A DNA stretch of 5,436 nucleotides. It comes from Opitutia bacterium UBA3151 (GTDB taxonomy: Bacteria > Verrucomicrobiota > Verrucomicrobiia > Opitutales > Seribacteraceae). Where the stretch lies: assembly GCA_002364975.1 (NCBI GenBank), contig DEYT01000162.1:1-5436 (forward strand), given 5' to 3'. Below the pieces are notes generated by a model. That model did no database searches. It saw nothing but the letters and a program-made list of their open reading frames with translations, and was not told where the DNA came from. Numbering within the stretch: position 1 is the first letter of the stretch; each line of letters begins with the position of its first letter. Position numbers and translations under genes: made by a program. Of the stretch, positions 1 through 5,436 are shown piece after piece.

Positions 1-1011
1 CAACTCAGGTAATTCCTTCCGCTCGGCTGCCTCGACCTCTCCCATTCCTTCCCGTAAAGCGGGGGGTACATATTGCAGCCCCAGTGCCTTGAATATATCC
101 TCTTCTGATTGGGCCTCGATTGGACCTGCCTTTCGGGATGAGTCCTTTTCCTCCTCGGGACGCAAGCCCCATTCACTTAAGCTTAAACCGAGGGAAAGAG
201 CCTTTTGCCGCATTCGGACATTGTGGTCCTTGGATCCGGTAAAATGATGAAGGGCAAAGAAAAACTGTTCCTTGGGCACCACCCTGATATCTGCCTGCAT
301 CCCCCCCTCAAAACGCACGCTCGACTTGGTATCCCCATGCGCGGTGACCTCAACAATTCCATCCATTGTAGTAAACCAGTCCATGATTGGTACTGGGTTG
401 GAAGAGGCCACTAAAAAGTCAAGGTCCCCAACCGTTTCCATCCCTCTACGAAAACTCCCGGCTGCCTCCACCCGTTCGACTTCAGCTAATCCTTGCAACC
501 CGGGTAAAATCTGATCCACTTTGGCCCGGGCATCCCACCAAAGATGACGGGCAGCATAGGCTTCCCGGTTTTCAATTCCGGAAAGAATTTTTTCTTCGGT
601 CTTTTTCCCGAAGCCCTTAAGCTCCGCAACCTTTCCCTCTTGGCAGGCAACGGTTAAGGTTTCAATGGAATCAATTTCCAACTTTTCATGAAGAACCTTA
701 ATTTTCTTTCCACCCAGACCGGGAATATCCAGTAGGTCCATTAACCCGGAGGGCACGGATGCAACCAGTTTATCATAAAATTCCAGTTCTCCGGTTGTAA
801 ACAAGGTTTCAATTTTCTCTGTCAATGCCTTTCCAATACCGGGAACTTCGCCCAGTTTCCCACTTTCAATCACTTCTCCCAAATCCTCCTCCATGGTCTG
901 TAAAGTACGGGCACCTGAAAAATAGGCTCGAACTTTAAAAGGGTTTTCCCCCTTGATTTCCAACATCGTTCCGATCCGGTCTAAAATATCCGCTATATCT
1001 TTTTTATCCAT
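1..1011 (-). CDS. polX: DNA polymerase family X (PolX), N-terminal 337 residues, C-terminus beyond window
   Basis: Partial gene, found by translating the minus strand from the ATG at 1009-1011. The frame stays open through all 337 codons to base 1. Residues 1-75 resemble the 8-kDa-like domain, with a helix-hairpin-helix VPGIGKAL at 56-63. Further hairpin-like motifs are DIPGLGGKK (95-103) and ELKGFGKK (130-137). The nucleotidyltransferase signature GSFRRGMETVGDLDFL spans 185-200. Metal-binding aspartates are probably D196, D198 and D241 (in QADIRVV). The nucleotide-binding loop FTGSKDHN is at 257-264. Family knowledge: bacterial PolX is about 570 residues, fills short gaps in base-excision repair, and carries a C-terminal PHP domain with 3'-5' exonuclease or AP endonuclease activity. 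That domain would lie beyond base 1, so its presence is expected but unseen. The start is supported by the family N-terminus and by the absence of an upstream in-frame start before the preceding gene. No Shine-Dalgarno is evident. The gene follows a sulfatase by 57 bp with no obvious functional link. Confidence 0.95.
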   Translation of the reverse strand, partial: MDKKDIADILDRIGTMLEIKGENPFKVRAYFSGARTLQTMEEDLGEVIESGKLGEVPGIGKALTEKIETLFTTGELEFYDKLVASVPSGLMDLLDIPGLGGKKIKVLHEKLEIDSIETLTVACQEGKVAELKGFGKKTEEKILSGIENREAYAARHLWWDARAKVDQILPGLQGLAEVERVEAAGSFRRGMETVGDLDFLVASSNPVPIMDWFTTMDGIVEVTAHGDTKSSVRFEGGMQADIRVVPKEQFFFALHHFTGSKDHNVRMRQKALSLGLSLSEWGLRPEEEKDSSRKAGPIEAQSEEDIFKALGLQYVPPALREGMGEVEAAERKELPEL

Positions 1012-1028
1012 GTGCTGAGAGCATGAAC

Positions 1029-1046
1029 GATTTCGGATCGGAAATC
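1029..1046. promoter_or_regulatory. 18-bp imperfect palindrome upstream of polX (possible operator)
   Basis: GATTTCGGATCGGAAATC reads the same on both strands at 16 of 18 positions; only the G/G pair at 1035 and 1040 breaks the symmetry. It is centred 26 bp upstream of the polX ATG, in the 57-bp gap after the sulfatase stop. Such dyads are typical of dimeric repressor sites. It could also form a six-base-pair RNA stem, but no U-run follows on the minus strand, so it is not a good terminator. No confident -35/-10 pair is visible beside it. A role in regulating polX is inference only. Confidence 0.3.
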
Positions 1047-1068
1047 CAAGAAAAAGATTAAGTTTTTA

Positions 1069-2508
1069 CTATTCGAAGCGAAGTTTTTTTTCCTTTAGGG
1101 CAGGCTCCTTGAATTTTTTCATCTGGGCAAGCAACTCAGTTTTTAAACGCTGGAATGGTTTTTCGTACCCTTCACGCCCGTAATAATTGGATAACTCATC
1201 CGGGTCCTTCTCCAAGTCAAGAAGCCAGGGCTGATCAAGGCTAGAGATCACCAATTTATAGCGCCGGTCAAAGGCGGCCACCCAACTGCCATTGGACTGC
1301 CGGACATAAACGATGCGGTCCTTGGCAATTTCTTTTTTCTTATTGGTGTAGGCAATGGATGCATTCAAACCGTGCAATTTGGGCAAGCCTTCAGAGATAC
1401 CCATGAGCCCCATAAGCGTAGGAAAGAAATCAACCGTGGTGTAGGCGGTATCAATCACTTTCCCCGCTGGGACCTTGGCCGGATAGCGTAAAACAAAAGG
1501 AATACCCACCGAGGTCTTATAGGGAAGGCCCTTATTCATTCGGCAGTGTTCACACATCATATCACCATGATCAGAAGTGAACACAAGAATTGTGTTTTCC
1601 ACCAGTTTGTTACGCTCCAAAAAGCGAAGGATTTTTCCCACATTGTCATCAATGCAGCGGACCATTCCAAAGTACTTGGATAAAGTAGCCTGGCTCAGTT
1701 TTTTCACTGCATTGGAACCACCGCTGACCCATCCCGGACGATTCTGCAGAGCCGCTAACACCTTTCGCATGGATACCGGTTGTTGAAAAGTCAGGTGGTC
1801 GTACATGGTATCGTAGGGAGCCCGTACCGTGTTGGGCCCATGGGGATCGGGCAAAGCAAGCATCAGACAGAAAGGTTTGCCTTTGTCTCGTTCCAAAACC
1901 TCCAGGGAGCGATCTACCAACCAATCGGTGGCAAAACTCGTTTCATTTGCATCGCTCAAATCATAAACCGGATTTCCATTCTTTTTGGTTGCGACCTTTG
2001 GACCCTCCTTGGTCATTTCAAATTTCTTCCAGTGTCCACGGTTGAACATGAATCGGTTATCCGAGAATCCAAACTTGCGGGTCGGGGCCCATCCCGGTTT
2101 GGCGTCCCCATCCAAATGCCACTTCCCCAAGTAAGAGGTTGCGTATCCCCGTTTTCGAAGAACCTCAGCAAAGGTGATGATGGAATCATGCAGGGGCAAG
2201 TTGTTGCTCGAAGAACCAGTAGCTTGGGGATAAAGACCGGACACCCAGGATGCCCGGGACGGAGTACAGACTGGAGAAGCGGCAAAATAGTTCGTGCAAA
2301 TCAATCCATCCCGGGCAATCGAGTCAATATTCGGAGTTTCCACCTTATTACCCTTACCCCAAATGAAGGCCTGGTCGTCACTCATCTGCTCCCGGTAGCA
2401 CCCGAGGGTACGCAAGTTGTGCTCATCGGTCTGGATAATGATTACATTGGGTGGATCTGCAGAGAGAAAATAGAAAGGAAGCAGACCGAGCAGGAAATAT
2501 TTTGTCAT
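1069..2508 (-). CDS. secreted S1-family (formylglycine-dependent) sulfatase
   Basis: A 479-residue sulfatase of the alkaline phosphatase-like fold, hydrolysing sulfate esters, most likely on a glycan. Residues 1-17 (MTKYFLLGLLPFYFLSA) form a Sec signal peptide, probably cut before D18. Motifs, numbered from the chosen ATG: D28 in QTDEHN (metal ligand); SPVCTPSR at 78-85, with C81 the residue converted to formylglycine and R85 its partner; GKWHLD at 128-133 (K129, H131); PDPHGP at 220-225; TSDHGD at 311-316 (D313, H314, metal site); and a YKTSVGIPF block near 330-338. The length is normal for a complete family member. The start is chosen as ATG 2506-2508; a TTG directly before it adds only one residue and is less likely. 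The C-terminal block PWLLDLEKDPDELSNYY is the usual sulfatase ending. It lies 11 bp after the sialate esterase-like gene, so they are probably cotranscribed. Activation needs a formylglycine-generating enzyme or anSME encoded elsewhere. Substrate and S1 subfamily cannot be assigned by eye. Confidence 0.95.
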   Translation of the reverse strand: MTKYFLLGLLPFYFLSADPPNVIIIQTDEHNLRTLGCYREQMSDDQAFIWGKGNKVETPNIDSIARDGLICTNYFAASPVCTPSRASWVSGLYPQATGSSSNNLPLHDSIITFAEVLRKRGYATSYLGKWHLDGDAKPGWAPTRKFGFSDNRFMFNRGHWKKFEMTKEGPKVATKKNGNPVYDLSDANETSFATDWLVDRSLEVLERDKGKPFCLMLALPDPHGPNTVRAPYDTMYDHLTFQQPVSMRKVLAALQNRPGWVSGGSNAVKKLSQATLSKYFGMVRCIDDNVGKILRFLERNKLVENTILVFTSDHGDMMCEHCRMNKGLPYKTSVGIPFVLRYPAKVPAGKVIDTAYTTVDFFPTLMGLMGISEGLPKLHGLNASIAYTNKKKEIAKDRIVYVRQSNGSWVAAFDRRYKLVISSLDQPWLLDLEKDPDELSNYYGREGYEKPFQRLKTELLAQMKKFKEPALKEKKLRFE

Positions 2509-2519
2509 CAAAAGCTTGA

Positions 2520-4214
2520 TTAATTCTTGATTTCAGGCCGAGTCCAATCCTTGGATTCATAACCCTTGGGCCTTACCGGCTTGGTCACTTCCACCGGTTC
2601 GGACTCCGGATCGTAGAGGGGCCAGTCATCGGTTCGGAAAGGAGAGGCAGGGAAGCCCTCCTGATTGTAAAGCAGGTTTCTTTGGGAAGGGTTCATCGCC
2701 CATGCATAGCGGGCAGCTACTGGATTTTTGACTTTATTGGAAGTGAGCACCACTGCATTTTCCTTAATTTTCGCCTTCGCCCAGTGCCAGACCTGATCCT
2801 TTCCAGCGAGGGCAAAGGCATTCAATGGCCCCTCTCGTCCACCAGTCAGCCCAGATCCGGAAGAGGTAAAATTTAAGAGCATTTTCTTACCTTCCACTTT
2901 AAAGTTGGAAAAAATCGGTCCCTGATAGACCAGGGGAAACCCATAAGTCTTGCCCAATGCAAGATAAGCATGTCGAACCCCGATAGGTTTCTTATTCTTG
3001 GGATGTAGTAAAACCTCATCACCGGTATCAATCGTTACTGCCATCCCGGTATTGTAGAGCTCTTGGGTGACCCGAAGCATACTCTCCCTACTTACAATCC
3101 ACGGAGACTTGACCCCTTCCACTGGCATAGTTTGGACAGGATTCCAACTGGGGAGCTGGGTGAAATAAAACGGAAATCCATCATTCACCGCACCCCATGA
3201 ATTTCCGTGCCATAGATTTCGGTAATATCCAATCATCTGCTTAAGCTGTTCGGTATAATGCTCTGCTTGTGGGGCGTTCTTGGCATTCCTTTCACCCTGA
3301 TACCAAACCACACCCCGAATCGCATAGGGTACAATCGGAGCAATCATGGCGTTGAAAATATGCCCGGGGTATTGATGCCCCAGGTTTGAAGGCTTGGTAA
3401 TGATTGGAGGAGATAAAGGACGCGATTGATTCTTCATGGTCTCGCCCCGATCGATCTTTGCATTGTATTCAGCCAACCCCTGCTGGAAAGCAACCAAGGC
3501 TTTTTCTTTGGTTTCGCCCCTTGCGATCGCCTTTTTAGCTCCTTCATCCAATTGTTTTTTGTGTTCCTGAGTCCTGGGGTCATCCCGTTGAATTCCCCAG
3601 GGCATCCAGCCCTCAATTGGAGTACCCGCATAAGCCCGTTGGATAATCCCAACGGGTACCCCGAGTTTTTGCTGCAGGGTCTTCCCAAAATAATAAGCAA
3701 CCGCAGAGGTCTCAGCTGCGGATTGCGGGTTACATGGCTTCCAGCAGGCTAAGCGGTCCCGATTTTCTTTAAGAGGTTCATGCCAATGTTCACGGGCCGA
3801 GCGGAAGATTCGAAAATCTGGCAGGGTCACCTCCAGTTCACCATCGGCTTCAAAGGAGTTGCCCGTAGACCAACCCATATTGGACTGTCCGGCACATAGC
3901 CAGACTTCTCCAACCGCGGCCTCTTTCAATACGATTTGATTGCTTCCTTGAATGCTTACCTCATGCCCCACTCCCGGTTCCTGGGTATAGCAAATAACTT
4001 TCCAACTCCCATCTTCCCCGGCCGTAACCGATTCCTTCGAGCCCCAGGTGGTGGATACGGTAACCTTTTCTCCCGGCTCTGCCCAGCCCCAGATTGGGTT
4101 CCCGCTTTGTTGCTGGAAAACCAGATAATCCGAAAAGATGGTAGGGAGCCGTACTTTACCAAATGCAAAAAAAGGAATTAGAATACCAAGAATGAAGGGG
4201 GTGGAAATTCTCAT
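2520..4214 (-). CDS. sialate O-acetylesterase-like SASA/SGNH carbohydrate esterase, secreted
   Basis: A 564-residue carbohydrate esterase of the SASA (sialate O-acetylesterase, SIAE-like) family. It probably removes O-acetyl groups from a glycan in the periplasm or outside the cell. Residues 1-19 form a signal peptide. A beta-rich N-terminal region (LPTIFSDYLVFQQ at 23-35, WGWAEPGEKVTV at 42-53) precedes the catalytic domain. Catalytic signatures are GEVWLCAGQSNM at 102-113 (nucleophile S111), VVWYQGERNA at 302-311, and DTGDEVLLHPKNKKPIG at 396-412, with H404 the likely catalytic histidine. The C-terminal ARYAWAMNPSQRNLLYNQEG (501-520) and SPFRTDDWP (524-532) are hallmark SIAE endings, so the protein is intact. 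A charged helical segment near 210-265 separates the two halves of the domain, as in many relatives. The ATG lies 3 bp after the stop of the smaller esterase gene, implying translational coupling. True sialate specificity is not implied; environmental members may act on other acetylated sugars. Confidence 0.93.
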   Translation of the reverse strand: MRISTPFILGILIPFFAFGKVRLPTIFSDYLVFQQQSGNPIWGWAEPGEKVTVSTTWGSKESVTAGEDGSWKVICYTQEPGVGHEVSIQGSNQIVLKEAAVGEVWLCAGQSNMGWSTGNSFEADGELEVTLPDFRIFRSAREHWHEPLKENRDRLACWKPCNPQSAAETSAVAYYFGKTLQQKLGVPVGIIQRAYAGTPIEGWMPWGIQRDDPRTQEHKKQLDEGAKKAIARGETKEKALVAFQQGLAEYNAKIDRGETMKNQSRPLSPPIITKPSNLGHQYPGHIFNAMIAPIVPYAIRGVVWYQGERNAKNAPQAEHYTEQLKQMIGYYRNLWHGNSWGAVNDGFPFYFTQLPSWNPVQTMPVEGVKSPWIVSRESMLRVTQELYNTGMAVTIDTGDEVLLHPKNKKPIGVRHAYLALGKTYGFPLVYQGPIFSNFKVEGKKMLLNFTSSGSGLTGGREGPLNAFALAGKDQVWHWAKAKIKENAVVLTSNKVKNPVAARYAWAMNPSQRNLLYNQEGFPASPFRTDDWPLYDPESEPVEVTKPVRPKGYESKDWTRPEIKN

Positions 4215-4217
4215 ATT

Positions 4218-4928
4218 TTATTTCTTTATGATTTTTAAACAGGCAGCGGCAAAGCGATTGCCCAAAATTTTATAACCTTCTCCGGAATAGTGCAGGTCAT
4301 CTTTGATTTCCTTTCCTTTTCGGCTAAGTCCATCATTCAAGTCATTGGTATTAACCAGAACAAACTGCGGATCGGAATCCGCGACTTTTTGCTGCACTTC
4401 CCGAACCAGGGTCCAGTGGGGATATTTTTGATTACCCATATCAAAATCGCTCAACCTCCCGATCACGAAACCAAGATCCTTCTTCTTCCAATTCAAATCC
4501 TTTGCCAATTGGGTATGGAGTCCAAGCAGTGCCTCTTCATACAACTTGCCCCACCCCATTCGGGCATCCCGTTCGCCCTGCATCCAGACTAGGCAGATAC
4601 TTGCAATCTCCTCGCCTTCGACCGCGGTTTTGACCTTCCGCATCAAGCGGTCATAAAGATCACCCAACTGCTCGGGGCTTTGCCCTTCCGGATCCCTCCA
4701 TGGCTTCCACCAGCGATGGATCGGTTGACCCCCAAGGGCATCCTGGATGACGATTACCTTCTCCCTACCCAAGGCTTTTTCCACCGCCGGAGTAAAGGCT
4801 TCATCGGGTCGATGTGCCTGCATATTTGATTGCCCGGATAAGATAAACAGGTGCTTGGCATCCTTTTCTCCAGAAGCAACTGAAACCAGAGCCAATAAGA
4901 AAATGAAAAGAAGTTTGGAATCGGGCAT
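4218..4928 (-). CDS. small secreted SGNH/SASA-domain esterase
   Basis: A 236-residue protein that is essentially one SASA (SGNH hydrolase) domain behind a signal peptide (hydrophobic 6-18, likely cut near SVASG at 16-20). The nucleophile motif is ILSGQSNM at 29-36 (S34). A VWMQGERDA block (114-122) matches the conserved WxQGE motif of the family, and KDDLHYSGEGY at 209-219 supplies the D210/H213 pair of the DxxH motif. It therefore has a full catalytic set and probably hydrolyses acetyl esters on a carbohydrate. It lacks the N-terminal beta-rich region and the longer C-terminal part of its downstream neighbour, so the two are not a simple recent duplication. It starts 24 bp after the partial sulfatase stop and ends 3 bp before the next start, the middle of a compact operon. 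No clear Shine-Dalgarno precedes the ATG at 4926-4928. Substrate unknown; a link to the same sulfated glycan is inferred from context. Confidence 0.9.
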   Translation of the reverse strand: MPDSKLLFIFLLALVSVASGEKDAKHLFILSGQSNMQAHRPDEAFTPAVEKALGREKVIVIQDALGGQPIHRWWKPWRDPEGQSPEQLGDLYDRLMRKVKTAVEGEEIASICLVWMQGERDARMGWGKLYEEALLGLHTQLAKDLNWKKKDLGFVIGRLSDFDMGNQKYPHWTLVREVQQKVADSDPQFVLVNTNDLNDGLSRKGKEIKDDLHYSGEGYKILGNRFAAACLKIIKK

Positions 4929-4952
4929 AGGAAAGATATTCTCGGATTTAGA

Positions 4953-5436
4953 TCAGGATTTCTTTTTTACCTTTGCTTTTTTGGGTGGCTTCTCTGTTTT
5001 TCTGCGGGCATTGGCTTCCGCTTCCAATTTTTGCACATAGGCTTCTACAAATTCCGGATCATCCCGTTTCTGAAAACATTCGAGGATGGGATCACCGGTT
5101 CGTACCATCCAATCCTCTAAGAGCTTCTGCAACCTTCTCTTCTCCTTACTTTTACTGGAGTAGTCGATCAAGTTCTCCAAGCAATCCGGATCTCTTTTGA
5201 CTTGGTATAATTCCTGGGGTACCCGAAATCGATAGAGTTCCAACCTCTGATTCATTTCCTCATCCTCTTCTGCCAAGGCGATCATTCTTTTACAAGTTAC
5301 GGTTCCATTGGTGGCAGTGGCAAAAACTCGTTCCCCGTTGGACCAGGGATTGAAAAGATACAAATGGGTCTTGGTCTGAATAGCCCGCATCGGATCCCTT
5401 GATCGGCCAGAATTCTCATGGTATTGCTTGATCACA
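4953..5436 (-). CDS. sulfatase, C-terminal part only (heparan N-sulfatase/arylsulfatase-like), N-terminus beyond window
   Basis: The open frame runs off the right edge; 160 codons plus a stop are visible. The GTG at 5433-5435 is almost certainly an internal valine, because the visible sequence begins in the middle of a recognisable domain. Counting that codon as 1: SGRSRDPMRAIQTK (9-22), LYLFNPWSNGE (25-35) and FATATNGT (38-45) match the C-terminal subdomain of sulfatases commonly annotated as heparan N-sulfatase-like. PQELYQVKRDPDCLENLI (73-90) is the usual sulfatase ending, where the chain reports back to the core fold. The catalytic CxPSR region is upstream and not visible, so activity cannot be judged. 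The last 20 residues (141-160) hold ten Lys/Arg, ending KKAKVKKKS, an unusual basic tail. This is the first visible gene of the cassette. The sulfatase assignment is firm, the substrate is not. Confidence 0.85.
   Translation of the reverse strand, partial: VIKQYHENSGRSRDPMRAIQTKTHLYLFNPWSNGERVFATATNGTVTCKRMIALAEEDEEMNQRLELYRFRVPQELYQVKRDPDCLENLIDYSSKSKEKRRLQKLLEDWMVRTGDPILECFQKRDDPEFVEAYVQKLEAEANARRKTEKPPKKAKVKKKS

Noticed and set aside
205..620. Three overlapping short plus-strand open frames
   Set aside because: They lie opposite the polX frame, which contains the family's catalytic motifs; they show no start signal or family resemblance.
1051..1067. AAAAAGATTAAGTTTTT as a terminator between the sulfatase and polX
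   Set aside because: The stem would be only five A-T pairs, with no GC-rich core, too weak for a rho-independent terminator.
2509..2511. TTG start for the sulfatase
   Set aside because: An ATG follows directly and gives an equally good signal peptide; the TTG would add only one residue.
1780..2523. Long plus-strand open frame of 247 codons
   Set aside because: It is antisense to the sulfatase, whose frame carries the signal peptide and all catalytic motifs; the plus-strand translation resembles no family I recognise.
3635..3656. Perfect 8-bp hairpin (CCCGTTGG / CCAACGGG, 6-base loop)
   Set aside because: It lies inside the SIAE-like coding region over a conserved stretch (PVGIIQRAYAG) and has no U-run, so it is probably a by-product of coding sequence rather than a terminator.
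5433..5435. GTG as the start of a 160-residue protein
   Set aside because: The sequence begins in the middle of a sulfatase C-terminal domain and the frame continues to the window edge, so this is an internal valine of a truncated gene.

Overview
All five genes in this window lie on the minus strand and are tightly packed, so transcription runs from high to low coordinates. In that order they are: the C-terminal end of a sulfatase (cut by the right edge), a small secreted SGNH/SASA esterase, a full-length sialate O-acetylesterase-type SASA esterase, a complete secreted S1-type sulfatase with a CTPSR maturation motif, and the N-terminal 337 residues of a family X DNA polymerase (PolX, cut by the left edge). 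Gaps between the genes are 24, 3, 11 and 57 bp, and no stretch above 60 bp lacks a gene.

The first four genes look like one polysaccharide-decoration-removal cassette: two sulfatases flank two carbohydrate esterases. The three complete members carry Sec-type N-terminal signal sequences, so they probably act in the periplasm or outside the cell. The inferred job is stripping sulfate and acetyl groups from a sulfated, O-acetylated glycan so that glycoside hydrolases (none in this window) can attack it. The exact glycan cannot be read from the sequence. PolX is a housekeeping DNA repair polymerase and probably marks the edge of the cassette. A near-perfect 18-bp palindrome sits in the short gap in front of it.

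The organism is most likely a bacterium of the PVC group (Verrucomicrobiota, Planctomycetota, Kiritimatiellota or Lentisphaerota), possibly marine or otherwise polysaccharide-degrading. This is inferred from the paired sulfatases and SASA esterases, the C-terminal region of the partial sulfatase (family members with an FNPWSNGE-type block are common in those phyla), base composition near 50 per cent GC by eye, and the lack of clear Shine-Dalgarno sequences. The phylum assignment is tentative.

I see no tRNA, rRNA, CRISPR array, insertion sequence, attachment site or convincing rho-independent terminator. Nothing points strongly to a wholly undescribed system. The most useful observations are the esterase/sulfatase cassette, its two dissimilar SASA enzymes, the lysine-rich tail of the partial sulfatase and the palindrome in front of polX.
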